NCBI GenBank assembly: GCA_028714075.1
Contig: JAQTMZ010000014.1
Coordinates: 1 to 61,096, forward strand
DNA: 61,096 nt
Source: Gallionella sp.
Lineage (GTDB): Bacteria > Pseudomonadota > Gammaproteobacteria > Burkholderiales > Gallionellaceae
Direction of reading: 5' to 3'
Positions within the stretch are counted from its first letter, which is position 1. The number at the start of each line of letters is the position of its first letter. The position numbers were made by a program, and so were the translations under genes. The notes under the pieces are model-generated. The model ran no database searches and had not been told where the DNA came from. It saw nothing but the letters and a program-made list of their open reading frames with translations. Shown here in pieces: positions 15,821 through 24,274 of this stretch.

Positions 15821-17524
15821 ATGGCTCGCCCGGAAAAAGTTAGCTTGACCGATTTGCTGGTTCAGCAGAACCTTATATCGCAGGATCAACACAAATTTGT
15901 GCTTGCAGAGCAAATGCGCACCGGGCGCAAACCATGGCGTGTGCTGGTGGATAGTGCCTTTGTCACCGAGGAGCAGATCGCACAGATACTTGCCAAGCAT
16001 CTCAATATCCCCTACGTCAATCTCAAGTACTACAACATTAACCCCGCGCTGGTAAAGCTGCTGCCTGAAAATCAGGCGCGGCGATCACGTGCCATCGTGC
16101 TGGAAGAGCGCAAAGGAAAGTTGCTGATCGGTATGGTTGATCCGACTGACTTGCCTGCTTTCGACGAAATTGTGCGCATCCTCAGGCGTGGTATTGACGT
16201 GGCGATAGTCACCGAAGGTAAATTGCTGGAAACCATTGATCGCTGTTACCGGCGCACCGAAGAAATCAGCGGCTTGGCACGGGAACTCAGCGAGGATATG
16301 GGCGAAGACTACATCGACCTTGCCGCACTGACAGAGAATGTCGGCACGGAAGAAGCCCCGGTGGTGAAGTTGTTGCAGAGCATGTTCGACGATGCCTCGC
16401 TGGTGCGTGCATCAGATATCCACATTGAACCGCAAGAAGTCCTGCTGAGAATACGCTTCCGTATCGACGGCTTGCTGCATTTGCAGACTGAAGCCGATAA
16501 CAAAATAGCTACCGCGCTGGTGTTGCGCCTCAAGCTGATGTCCGGCCTGGATATTTCCGAAAAGCGGATGCCGCAGGATGGACGTTTCCATGTGCGCGTA
16601 CGCGAGCAAAGTGTGGATGTGCGTATTGCAACATGCCCCACGCAGTTCGGCGAGGCAGTGGTGATGCGCCTGTTGCGGCAGGAGGGTGGCATGGTTTCAC
16701 TGGATAAGTTGGGCATGCCGCCCGACATGCTGAAAAGATTCCGGGAGATTATCCGGCGCAGCAACGGTATGATACTGGTCACCGGACCGACCGGTAGCGG
16801 AAAAACCACCACGCTGTATGCCGCACTGGCTGAAATCAACACCATGGAGCAGAAAATTATCACCGTTGAAGACCCGGTGGAGTATCGCTTGCCGGGCATC
16901 AACCAAGTGCAAGTCAATGAATTCATTAATCTGACTTTTTCGGTGGTGTTGCGCTCTGCTTTGCGGCAAGACCCGGACGTGATTCTGGTCGGCGAAATGC
17001 GCGATGAAGAAACCGCACAGATTGGCTTGCGCGCCGCAATGACCGGTCACTTGGTGCTTTCCACCTTGCATACCCGCGATGCGGCCGGTACATTATTTCG
17101 CTTGGTAGATTTGGGCATGACGCGCTTTATGGTGGCCTCATCACTGCAGGCCATTATTGCGCAGCGATTGTTACGGCTGGTTTGTGAAAGTTGCAGCGAA
17201 CCGCATATTCCCAGCGACCAGGAAAGCGAGTGGCTGAAAGTGGAAGGCGTGCCGCCTGAGCAATGGAGCGGGCTGTTGCATGGACGCGGTTGTGCGCATT
17301 GCAACGGTACCGGTTATTACGGACGTACCGGCGTGTATGAAATGCTGGAAATGGGCCATGAACTGGTCGAGGCGGCAACGCATGATGACGTTAATCATTT
17401 TATGCAAGTTGCAAGCAAACACATGCGCGGCAAAACCCTTCTCGATCACGCCCTGGCAGAAATGAAGCAAGGCCGCACCTCGGTGGCTGAAGTGATGCGC
17501 ATCAGTAACCAGATAGAGGATTAA
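15821..17524 (+). CDS. mshE: MSHA pilus assembly ATPase MshE (GspE/PilB family)
   Basis: The 567-residue hexameric ATPase drives pilus extension. The N-terminal domain (about 1-150) is of the GspE-N/MshEN type, whose MshE version binds c-di-GMP in Vibrio, but the RLG and Gln residues of the canonical MshEN motif are not clearly kept. The core has Walker A GPTGSGKT at 322-329, an Asp box, Walker B DPDVILVGEMRDEETA and His box TLHTRDA. Two CxxC pairs (CESC, CAHC) form the usual zinc site. AGGAAGGAATT precedes the ATG. It heads the MSHA locus and overlaps no neighbour. Confidence 0.93.
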   Translation: MARPEKVSLTDLLVQQNLISQDQHKFVLAEQMRTGRKPWRVLVDSAFVTEEQIAQILAKHLNIPYVNLKYYNINPALVKLLPENQARRSRAIVLEERKGKLLIGMVDPTDLPAFDEIVRILRRGIDVAIVTEGKLLETIDRCYRRTEEISGLARELSEDMGEDYIDLAALTENVGTEEAPVVKLLQSMFDDASLVRASDIHIEPQEVLLRIRFRIDGLLHLQTEADNKIATALVLRLKLMSGLDISEKRMPQDGRFHVRVREQSVDVRIATCPTQFGEAVVMRLLRQEGGMVSLDKLGMPPDMLKRFREIIRRSNGMILVTGPTGSGKTTTLYAALAEINTMEQKIITVEDPVEYRLPGINQVQVNEFINLTFSVVLRSALRQDPDVILVGEMRDEETAQIGLRAAMTGHLVLSTLHTRDAAGTLFRLVDLGMTRFMVASSLQAIIAQRLLRLVCESCSEPHIPSDQESEWLKVEGVPPEQWSGLLHGRGCAHCNGTGYYGRTGVYEMLEMGHELVEAATHDDVNHFMQVASKHMRGKTLLDHALAEMKQGRTSVAEVMRISNQIED

Positions 17525-17526
17525 CT

Positions 17527-18783
17527 GTGACGGTATTTGCCTACAAAGGCCGGAATAGTAGCGGAGACCTGATGCAAGGTACGCTGGAAGGCGATGACAG
17601 CAACGCCATTGCAGATTCCTTGATGAATACCGGCATTACACCGCTCGATATCAGGGAAGTTCGTGGTGCAAAAGCAAAAACCGGCGACGAAAAAACTGGT
17701 AGCGCATATGAACCGGCCTGGATAAAACGCCTTAACGAAAAACCCATTACCTCCAAGGATCTGATCCTGTTCAGCCGCCAGATGCACACCTTGCTTAAAG
17801 CCGGAGTTCCAATCATGCGTGCGTTGACAGGTTTGCAAGAATCTACCCAGAGCCCGAGCGTCAAGGCGATGATTCAGGATCTGCGTGAAAGCCTGGATAA
17901 AGGTCGCGAGTTGAGTGTTGCTTTGCGCCGCCATCCAAAAGTGTTTTCGCTGTTCTACATCAGTATGGTGCAGGTGGGTGAAATGACCGGCACGCTGGAT
18001 GAGATTTTCATCCGCCTCTATGACTATCTGGAATTCGAGCGCGATATGCGTGCCCGCATTAAAACAGCGACGCGCTACCCGATGTTTGTGGTAATGGCAA
18101 TGGCGATTGCCATTGTCATCATCAACCTGTTTGTTCTTCCTGTTTTTGCCAAAGTGTTTGCCGGATTTCACGCGGAATTGCCCCATATTACCAAAATGCT
18201 GCTGGGCTTTTCGTCCTTTATGATTCATTACTGGCTGTTAATGCTGGTGGTGTTAATGGCTGCCGTGACGGGTTTTCGCTTATATGTCAACACGCCTGGT
18301 GGACGGTATAACTGGGATAAGCATAAATTCAAATTGCCGCTGGCGGGAGAGATTATTTTTAAATCCACTTTATCGCGCTTTGCGCGCAGCATGGCGCTCT
18401 CATTCAAGAGCGGCATGCCGATTTTACAGGGATTGAGCGTGGTCAGTCTGGTGGTGGATAATGCTTTCATCCGCAGTCGCATAGAGCAGATGCGTGAAGG
18501 TGTTGAGCGAGGCGAAAGTATCTTGCGTACAGCATCCGCTACCGGTGTATTCAGCCCGGTGGTGTTGCAGATGATCGCCGTCGGCGAAGAAACCGGCGAC
18601 TTGGACGGTTTGATGTTTGAAGTTGCCACCATGTACGAGCGTGAAGTCAAATATGAGGTTGAAACACTTAGCTCAAAAATTGAACCGATCCTGATTGTGG
18701 TTCTTGGTATATTGGTATTGATTCTTGCTCTTGGTGTATTCATGCCGATGTGGGATCTTGGACAAGCGGCTTTGCACAAATGA
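17527..18783 (+). CDS. mshG: MSHA pilus inner-membrane platform protein MshG (GspF/PilC family)
   Basis: The 418-residue polytopic protein has two GspF repeats, each with a cytoplasmic helical bundle and membrane helices near residues 190-210, 235-255 and 385-410. The motif QVGEMTGTLDE in the first half is matched by AVGEETGDLDG in the second. It forms the platform that couples the MshE ATPase to pilin insertion. It starts with GTG two bases after the mshE stop, so the two are co-translated. Length is typical. Confidence 0.93.
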   Translation: MTVFAYKGRNSSGDLMQGTLEGDDSNAIADSLMNTGITPLDIREVRGAKAKTGDEKTGSAYEPAWIKRLNEKPITSKDLILFSRQMHTLLKAGVPIMRALTGLQESTQSPSVKAMIQDLRESLDKGRELSVALRRHPKVFSLFYISMVQVGEMTGTLDEIFIRLYDYLEFERDMRARIKTATRYPMFVVMAMAIAIVIINLFVLPVFAKVFAGFHAELPHITKMLLGFSSFMIHYWLLMLVVLMAAVTGFRLYVNTPGGRYNWDKHKFKLPLAGEIIFKSTLSRFARSMALSFKSGMPILQGLSVVSLVVDNAFIRSRIEQMREGVERGESILRTASATGVFSPVVLQMIAVGEETGDLDGLMFEVATMYEREVKYEVETLSSKIEPILIVVLGILVLILALGVFMPMWDLGQAALHK

Positions 18784-18790
18784 GCGCCAG

Positions 18791-19426
18791 ATGACAGAAA
18801 ATGGTCGGTTGAAAACAAAGAGCGAGCACTTCCTTTTTGCTACGCCTCTCCGGTCGGGAGGGAAATGCCTGCTATATAGGTCGCGGTGTAGTCACACCCG
18901 CGCCCTGTCATCCGCATTCGAAGATGGCTTTAGCCTATTCGAGTTGATTGTGGTCATCAGTATTGTTGCTGTATTGGCGAGTGTGTTTCTTACCCGCGTA
19001 CTGTATTACCAGGAGCAAGCTGAAAAAACGGCGATGGTCGAGGTGGTCGGTGCGATACAAACCGCGCTGATTTTGCAATACGGTGAGGTTATGACGCGCG
19101 GTAAAGCTTCGGACCTAGCATGGTTGAAAAACGATAATCCAATGAACTGGCTTCAGCAAAAACCCCGCAACTATGCAGGAGAGTTTTATGATCCCACTCC
19201 GCCATCTGTGGAGTCTGGCAATTGGGTTTTTGATCTTAAGTCACATGATTTGATTTATGTATTAAATGTTACCAATAACTTTAAGCCAGGCAAAGATGGT
19301 AAAAACTGGATTCGTTATCATGTTTCCATAAAATACGAGCCATCACGTCTACCTTCATTGCAGGATGCACCTCCTGAATTAACCGGCTTGCAGTTTGAGC
19401 CAGTTGAACCCTATTCGTGGTTTTGA
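18791..19426 (+). CDS. MSHA minor prepilin (MshB/MshF position)
   Basis: The protein has 211 residues from ATG 18791 and a type IV prepilin signature, DGF-SLFELIVVISIVAVLAS, with Glu at +5 of the mature part. The leader before the cleavage site is unusually long, about 48 residues, and includes many Ser, Arg and Cys residues; start choice may be wrong, but no closer start with a ribosome site is visible. It lies right after mshG, where mshF and mshB stand in Vibrio and Shewanella. The mature part is about 160 residues, so it is likely a minor pilin, not the main subunit. Confidence 0.75.
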   Translation: MTENGRLKTKSEHFLFATPLRSGGKCLLYRSRCSHTRALSSAFEDGFSLFELIVVISIVAVLASVFLTRVLYYQEQAEKTAMVEVVGAIQTALILQYGEVMTRGKASDLAWLKNDNPMNWLQQKPRNYAGEFYDPTPPSVESGNWVFDLKSHDLIYVLNVTNNFKPGKDGKNWIRYHVSIKYEPSRLPSLQDAPPELTGLQFEPVEPYSWF

Positions 19427-19589
19427 TGAGTTCAATAAAAGTTTAAAAGGCAAGTTACCCTGAAAATACAAGGCTTAATCATCGCGCAGGTTTACCCGGG
19501 AATGGAAACGGTCAACCAAGGCTTCGAAAACAAAAAGAATTGATGATAAATCCTCGATAGTTTTTTATTACACAAACTTGACCAATATT

Positions 19590-20201
19590 ATGCCTACCAA
19601 CCTGATGGAAATATTTTTATGGCGCGACTTGGCAATTTTTTTGCTGATCGGTTCGTTTGTGGGTACCGCAATTAGTTTGCTGCTCATTACCAGACCCCAA
19701 TTGATGGAATATTTCAATCGCATAGCAAATCACTGGATTTCCGCGCGCCATTTGAATCATTTTCTGGATCAAACCATCAGCATCGAATTCTGGTTCTATC
19801 GGCACCATCGCGCATTGGGTGCAGCAGTTATGCTGGGAGCCGTTTATATTTTTATCTACTTTGGCGTCATGTTCGACAAACATTACGCATTGCGATACTC
19901 CCAATGGGGAATTCCATTGGGACTACTTGATGGATTATTTGATGCCTTGGTGTTAAGTTCGCTAACAGGCGCTGTCGTCTCGTTCATGGTGGGGCTGTTT
20001 CTATGTTTGCGCCCCAGCCTGTTACGCGGCATAGAGGAAGGAGCCAACCAATGGGTGTCCTCGCGCCGGGCGATCAAAATGCTGGAAGTACCACGCGATC
20101 AAGTTGAAAGCTTTGTAGTACGCCATATGCAGCGAGTCGGCTGGCTGCTGTTATTGGGAAGTATTTGCTTGTTTTTTGCCACTTTCCGTTTGTTTGTATA
20201 A
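19590..20201 (+). CDS. Unknown four-helix membrane protein inside the MSHA locus
   Basis: This protein of about 203 residues has four predicted membrane helices in two similar halves (about 10-33, 75-97, 115-138, 172-192). Each half is followed by a basic amphipathic stretch (RIANHWISARHLNHFLD and EEGANQWVSSRRAIKMLE), which suggests internal duplication. I recognise no family. ATG 19590 was chosen; a TTG four codons upstream is also open, and no clear ribosome site is present. It sits between the minor prepilin and the pilin array but its own A+T-rich upstream gap (19427-19589) suggests separate expression. Any link to pilus assembly is by position only. Confidence 0.65.
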   Translation: MPTNLMEIFLWRDLAIFLLIGSFVGTAISLLLITRPQLMEYFNRIANHWISARHLNHFLDQTISIEFWFYRHHRALGAAVMLGAVYIFIYFGVMFDKHYALRYSQWGIPLGLLDGLFDALVLSSLTGAVVSFMVGLFLCLRPSLLRGIEEGANQWVSSRRAIKMLEVPRDQVESFVVRHMQRVGWLLLLGSICLFFATFRLFV

Positions 20202-20204
20202 CCC

Positions 20205-20364
20205 CTGCAAGCCCACATTTGCCGATACCGCCCACGGCTTACCTGCCTATCTGCCATTCCGCACCTTGCTGGCAAATGCATGAGCTTCAGCCTGTTGCGA
20301 ATCAACGTCCCCGAAGGGTATTTGAGCGGGTTACTTGGGCGAACTCTGAATTTTTAGAGACCCC
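20205..20364. repeat. Diverged copy of the short element found at 31382-31513
   Basis: This stretch shares CCACATTTGC and GGCTT(A/G)CCTGC at its left and TGGGCGAACTCTGAATTT(A/T)TAGAG at its right (20336-20359) with the element between mshM and mshN. The order and spacing of the blocks are similar, but the left terminal repeat is degenerate. It fits a decayed non-autonomous mobile element. The rest of the gap up to 20660 holds the sigma-28 promoter and the pilin leader. Confidence 0.55.
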
Positions 20365-20441
20365 ATCAATCTGCCGAGAATTCTCTGATAACGCAAACGT
20401 GACCGGATGGTTGCCTTGCTGATTTTTTGGTCAAATAACCC

Positions 20442-20468
20442 TAAAGTTTTCCATAAATTTGCCGATAA
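20442..20468 (+). promoter_or_regulatory. Sigma-28 (FliA) promoter upstream of the pilin array
   Basis: TAAAGTTT (20442-20449), exactly 11 bases, then GCCGATAA (20461-20468) matches the enterobacterial FliA consensus at every position. Transcription would start near 20475, giving a leader of about 185 bases before the first pilin. No closer sigma-70 promoter of similar quality is visible. It implies that the pilin genes are expressed with late flagellar genes. Confidence 0.85.
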
Positions 20469-20660
20469 CTTTAACGACTGCGGTTGATAAAGCCCTGCGG
20501 TAGGGTTAACAAAGCAGTTGCATGATCGTTAAATTTGGAGTAGTTTGAATGGACTTGCAAAAATCTTGCTGCGGCAAGGGGTTAGTGAGTGGAGTGAATG
20601 TTGAACTTTAACGTAGTAATTAATTGGGGCTGCGGCTTCAAAATTTAAAGGAGAGTTGAA

Positions 20661-21104
20661 ATGAAAGCACAATCTGGTTTTACATTAATCGAGTTGATCA
20701 TGGTGATCGTGATTCTGGGTATCTTGGCGGCAACCGCGGCGCCGAAATTTGCCAGTTTAAGGATTGAGGCAGAAAAATCGGCGTTGCAGGGTATTATGGG
20801 TTCTGCGGCATCCGCTGCGTCTATGGCGCATGGTGTGTATTTGGCACAAAACAATCAAACTGATTCCCTTGTTTATTCGCCCACTGCTACCATTTCCATG
20901 GTGAAGGGCTACCCCGACAATACCGTTTCCGGTATTTTTGCGGCACTGGATCTTCCTGCCGGTAATGTTTACACAATAGCTGCCGGCGTAATTTCCAAAA
21001 GCGCTAACGGGGCTGCCGTTGCCAATTGCTCTTTTACATATGCCAATTCGACTGCCTCCGATGTTCCGCCAGTTATTGGCACCCTTATTTACTCGGGTTG
21101 TTAA
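20661..21104 (+). CDS. mshA: MSHA major pilin, copy 1
   Basis: The 147-residue type IVa/MSHA-type prepilin has a six-residue leader (MKAQSG) cut before Phe, and Glu at +5 ([24 protein letters not shown]). The C-terminal region has two cysteines, one in VANCSF and one in the final YSGC, that probably close a disulfide loop. AAAGGAGAG precedes the ATG. It is the first of four tandem paralogues and follows the sigma-28 promoter. A hairpin terminator lies directly downstream, so most transcripts probably carry this copy alone. Confidence 0.95.
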   Translation: MKAQSGFTLIELIMVIVILGILAATAAPKFASLRIEAEKSALQGIMGSAASAASMAHGVYLAQNNQTDSLVYSPTATISMVKGYPDNTVSGIFAALDLPAGNVYTIAAGVISKSANGAAVANCSFTYANSTASDVPPVIGTLIYSGC

Positions 21105-21121
21105 GCCGGTAGTTATGATGC

Positions 21122-21147
21122 AAAAAGGGGGAGCGATTCCCCTTTTT
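21122..21147 (+). terminator. Intrinsic terminator after pilin copy 1
   Basis: AAAAAGGGG, an 8-base loop and CCCCTTTTT form a stem that ends in T residues, 18 bases past the pilin stop. It is a symmetric terminator and, being followed by another pilin, is probably an attenuator that makes copy 1 dominant. Confidence 0.82.
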
Positions 21148-21208
21148 GCATTTCTGCGAATTGAAATTAGCTTGAGGCTGCGGCTTCGAATCTTAAGGGA
21201 GAATTAAA

Positions 21209-21655
21209 ATGAAACCACAATCTGGTTTTACATTGATCGAGTTGATCATGGTGATCGTGATTCTGGGTATCTTGGCGGCAACTGCGGCACCGAAATTTGC
21301 CAATTTAAGGGCTGAGGCAGAAGGTGGCGCGTTGAAGGGCATAGCGAGCGCCATGGCATCCGCTGCATCTATGGCGCATGGTATACAAGTAGCGCAGAAC
21401 AATACCACTTCTTCTCTTGTTTATGCGCCCGGGGTAACCATTTCCATGGTGAGAACCTACCCGGACAGTACCATTTCCGGTATTTTTGCGGCACTGGATC
21501 TTCCTGCCGGTAATACCTATTGGATGTCAGCCACAGGCCTGCTTTCCAAGAGTGCCAACGGGGCTATTGTTGCCAGTTGCAATGTTCAATACACCGCAGC
21601 GACAGCTTCAGATGTTCCGCCTGTTATTGGCGCCCCAGTTTACTCCGGTTGTTAA
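21209..21655 (+). CDS. mshA: MSHA major pilin, copy 2
   Basis: The 148-residue prepilin is nearly identical to copy 1 over the first 35 residues and diverges after that. It has the leader MKPQSG, Glu at +5 and a terminal Cys pair (VASCNV, YSGC). AAGGGAGAA precedes the ATG. The upstream block GAGGCTGCGGCTTC repeats the one before copy 1, which points to tandem duplication of gene plus leader. The conserved [24 protein letters not shown] core is kept. Confidence 0.95.
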   Translation: MKPQSGFTLIELIMVIVILGILAATAAPKFANLRAEAEGGALKGIASAMASAASMAHGIQVAQNNTTSSLVYAPGVTISMVRTYPDSTISGIFAALDLPAGNTYWMSATGLLSKSANGAIVASCNVQYTAATASDVPPVIGAPVYSGC

Positions 21656-21671
21656 ACTGGCGGTTATGTGC

Positions 21672-21696
21672 AAAAAAGGGGAAGTTCCCCTTTTTT
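21672..21696 (+). terminator. Intrinsic terminator after pilin copy 2
   Basis: AAAAAAGGGG, a 5-base loop and CCCCTTTTTT form a stem 17 bases after the stop of copy 2. It is the counterpart of the hairpin after copy 1 with different loop bases. Confidence 0.82.
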
Positions 21697-21914
21697 GATG
21701 CTTGCGAGCAGAATAATCGCGGGGGAGCGTAGTCAATAAACAGGCCGTAAATAATCTCGCTATTTGCGACTTCATTGTTTATGGGTTTGTCGTAGAGTGG
21801 GAATGTTTGTGGAAAAAGCATGTGATTTGGCAGGGAATTTTATGAAATCGAGGCTGCGGCCTGTTGATTATACTGTCGTGTGAGTTGATGGATGCAATCC
21901 TAAGGAGAGTGAAA

Positions 21915-22370
21915 ATGAAAAGACAATCTGGTTTTACATTGATCGAGTTGATTTTGGTAATCGTAATTTTAGGTATCCTGGCAGCAACGGCAGCGCCCAA
22001 GTTTGCCGCCTTGAGACCTGAAGCCGAAAAAGCGGTGTTGCAGGGTATTATGGGTTCTGCGGCATCCGCCGCATCTATGGCGCATGGCATATATCTGGCG
22101 CAAAACAACCAGACCGATACTCTTGTCTATGCGACCGGTGTTCCTATTTCCATGGTGAAGGGCTATCCGGATGCTACTATTTCCGGTATTTTTGCGGCAC
22201 TGGATCTTCCCGCCGGTAATGTGTATACAATTACCACTGTAGGCGCAATAGGTACAATTGCCAAAAGCGCTAATGGAGCTGCTGTTGCCAATTGCAATTT
22301 TACTTACACTAATTCAGTCGCTTCCGATGTTCCGCCTGTTCTTGCTGGCCCAACTTACTCGGGTTGTTAA
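21915..22370 (+). CDS. mshA: MSHA major pilin, copy 3
   Basis: The 151-residue prepilin starts at ATG 21915, preceded by AAGGAGAG; longer in-frame starts lack a leader of pilin type. Leader MKRQSG, Glu at +5, and Cys pair VANCNF and YSGC are present. It is closest to copy 1 in the middle region ([24 protein letters not shown]), so copies 1 and 3 may have exchanged sequence. A short Gly/Ile insertion (TTVGAIGTIAKS) marks it out. Confidence 0.95.
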   Translation: MKRQSGFTLIELILVIVILGILAATAAPKFAALRPEAEKAVLQGIMGSAASAASMAHGIYLAQNNQTDTLVYATGVPISMVKGYPDATISGIFAALDLPAGNVYTITTVGAIGTIAKSANGAAVANCNFTYTNSVASDVPPVLAGPTYSGC

Positions 22371-22387
22371 GCTGGTAGTTCTGATGT

Positions 22388-22415
22388 AAAAAAGGGGGGA
22401 TATCCCCCCTTTTTT
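22388..22415 (+). terminator. Intrinsic terminator after pilin copy 3
   Basis: AAAAAAGGGGGG, ATAT and CCCCCCTTTTTT form a perfect 12-bp stem plus central bases, 17 bases after the stop of copy 3. It is the strongest of the three inter-pilin terminators. Confidence 0.85.
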
Positions 22416-22623
22416 CGTTCCGAGAAGAGTAATGGCGGAAGCGTGGTTGGTAAACACGCTCGGAATAAGGTTGTTATTTGCGACTCAATAGCCGTATAGT
22501 TTCAGCTTGGCCTCATGCCGTTTGTCAAAAATGCAGCTTGGCAGAAAATTCTATGCAATTGAGGCTGCCCCGCCCCGTTCTTTTTTATAGCTAGGGTTGA
22601 TGAAAGCATTAAGGAGGATAAAA

Positions 22624-23070
22624 ATGAAACGCCAATCTGGTTTTACCTTAATTGAGTTGATTCTGGTGATCGTGATTTTGGGTATCTTGGCGGCAACTGC
22701 GGCGCCCAAGTTTGCCAACTTGAGGACGGAGGCGGAGGGTGCCGCACTCAAGGGTATTCGCGGTGCTATGGAATCATCTGTGTCAATGGCGCATGGTATA
22801 TGGTTGGCGCTGGGAAACTTGGGCCCGGCATCGGATATTATCTATACAAATAACGTTTCCATTTCCATGGTAAACGGCTACCCAGCCGCCACGGCTACGG
22901 GTATTTTTGCGACGCTGGATCTTACTTCGGGCATTTATAGTTGGGATCCTTTGAGCCGTATGGTTTACAAAAGTGGTGTTGCTCCCGCCACTTGCGGCGT
23001 AGGGTATACCGATTCGATTGGCCTTAATATTCCGCCCGTCACTTCAGCGCCCGTTTACTCGGGTTGTTGA
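22624..23070 (+). CDS. mshA: MSHA major pilin-like protein, copy 4
   Basis: The 148-residue prepilin starts at ATG 22624, preceded by AAGGAGG. It keeps the leader MKRQSG, Glu at +5 and the final YSGC with a partner Cys in ATCGVGY. Its C-terminal two thirds differ most from the other copies, and the SIGLNIPPVTSAPVYSGC end is its own. Unlike copies 1-3 it has no downstream hairpin. The 267 bases to the next gene (23071-23337) show no convincing gene. Confidence 0.92.
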   Translation: MKRQSGFTLIELILVIVILGILAATAAPKFANLRTEAEGAALKGIRGAMESSVSMAHGIWLALGNLGPASDIIYTNNVSISMVNGYPAATATGIFATLDLTSGIYSWDPLSRMVYKSGVAPATCGVGYTDSIGLNIPPVTSAPVYSGC

Positions 23071-23337
23071 ACTGTGCAATCGAGCTTGCTACTTGGCGCG
23101 AACATGGTTCGTGGCTTATTTCACGCCGATGAAGGGCGATGTACATCTGGAAAAATTTGAGTGCTGCCCAAACTGCATGGGCGCAATCCGTACTACCTGG
23201 AATGCAAATCACGGCGCTAAAGTCGGGCTTATTGCTGCAAGCAGGCTGGGAGAGTTGTTGAGCATGCGGAAAATTATGCCGATCTTTGTACCATTTGAAC
23301 TCATGAGTGAGCCGCGCTTTGCGCAATGGGATAGAGC

Positions 23338-23787
23338 ATGAATAGCGATCTTTCGCCCTCATGCCAAAGCGGCTTTACTCTGACTGAGTTGGTTATGACG
23401 ATAGTCATTATCGGAGTATTGGCGGTGGTAGTTGCTCCTCGATTTGCCGACAATAACGTATTTCAATCCCGCGGTTTTGCCGATCAGGTGCAAGCTTCTT
23501 TGCGTTACGCGCAGAAAGTTGCAATTGCGCAACGGCACTACGCTTGCGCGGCTTTTACGGCCAGCCAGCTTGCACTGACCATCGGGACCACTCCTGCTTG
23601 TGGCACCGCCCTGAATTTACCGGCGGGCAGTGTCAACTACATCAACGCGCCTTCTGGCGTAACCATTTCGCCTGTTCCGGCAAATTTTTATTTTGATGCG
23701 CTGGGGAAACCCAGTGCTGGCACTTCCGTGGTGATTGGCACAACCACCATCACCGTCGAGGCGGAGACCGGCTATGTGCACCAGTAA
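23338..23787 (+). CDS. mshC: MSHA minor prepilin MshC (GspH-like)
   Basis: The 149-residue prepilin has the cleavage motif CQSG-FTLTELVMTIVIIGVLAVVVAPRF with Glu at +5. After the helix, LRYAQKVAIAQRH is typical of GspH/FimT-type minor pilins. It is the first of a tight block mshC-mshD-mshO-mshP with overlapping ends. Minor pilins of this kind prime fibre assembly at the inner membrane. Confidence 0.9.
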   Translation: MNSDLSPSCQSGFTLTELVMTIVIIGVLAVVVAPRFADNNVFQSRGFADQVQASLRYAQKVAIAQRHYACAAFTASQLALTIGTTPACGTALNLPAGSVNYINAPSGVTISPVPANFYFDALGKPSAGTSVVIGTTTITVEAETGYVHQ

Positions 23788-24274
23788 GCTGAAGCCGGAA
23801 AACAGAGCCAAGTCGCTGGCCGCGCACTTTGAATGCGGCATCAGCCTGATCGAGCTCATTATATTTATTGTCATTGTCAGCGTTGCGTTGGCGGGCATCA
23901 TGCTGGTAATGAACACCACCACCAGATATAGCGCCGATCCGCTGATACAAAAACAGTCTTTGACGATTGCCGAATCGTTGCTGGAAGAGATCGAGTTGAA
24001 GGACTTTACATCGGGCGGTTATAGTGGAGCAGACCGTTCGCAATTTAATGATATTTTCGATTACAACGCGCTTAGTGCGAGCGCCGTGACCTATGCGAAT
24101 AGTTCGGTGCCAGTGACCGGGTTGGAAAGTTACAGCGTAAGTGCAGTGGTAGCTACGCTCCCCGCGGCCTGGGGCAATATCCCGGCGGCCAGTGCGGCGC
24201 AGATAACCGTGACGGTAGTAAATGGCCCCAGCGGGCATGCAATCGAAATGACCGGATATAAGGTGGCCCACTGA
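23774..24274 (+). CDS. mshD: MSHA minor prepilin MshD
   Basis: The protein has about 166 residues from ATG 23774, which overlaps mshC by 14 bases. The prepilin motif is CGISLIELIIFIVIVSVALAG, with Glu at +5 after Gly-Ile; the residue after the cleaved Gly is Ile instead of Phe. A leader of 22 residues is longer than usual. The order C-D-O-P matches the MSHA loci of Vibrio and Shewanella. Confidence 0.88.
   Translation: MCTSKLKPENRAKSLAAHFECGISLIELIIFIVIVSVALAGIMLVMNTTTRYSADPLIQKQSLTIAESLLEEIELKDFTSGGYSGADRSQFNDIFDYNALSASAVTYANSSVPVTGLESYSVSAVVATLPAAWGNIPAASAAQITVTVVNGPSGHAIEMTGYKVAH

Noticed and set aside
20540..20580. Sigma-54 promoter before the first pilin
   Set aside because: TGG and TTGC elements occur but the GG-to-GC spacing is wrong; the sigma-28 site is much better.
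21105..22623. Repeated spacers between pilins as a CRISPR-like array
   Set aside because: The units are about 550-710 bases and contain pilin genes; no short direct repeats with unique spacers and no cas genes occur.
23071..23337. Possible small gene between pilin copy 4 and mshC (for example MKGDVHLEKFECCPNCMG...)
   Set aside because: No ribosome site, no known relative and overlapping unlikely starts. The spacer may be a remnant of another pilin unit.
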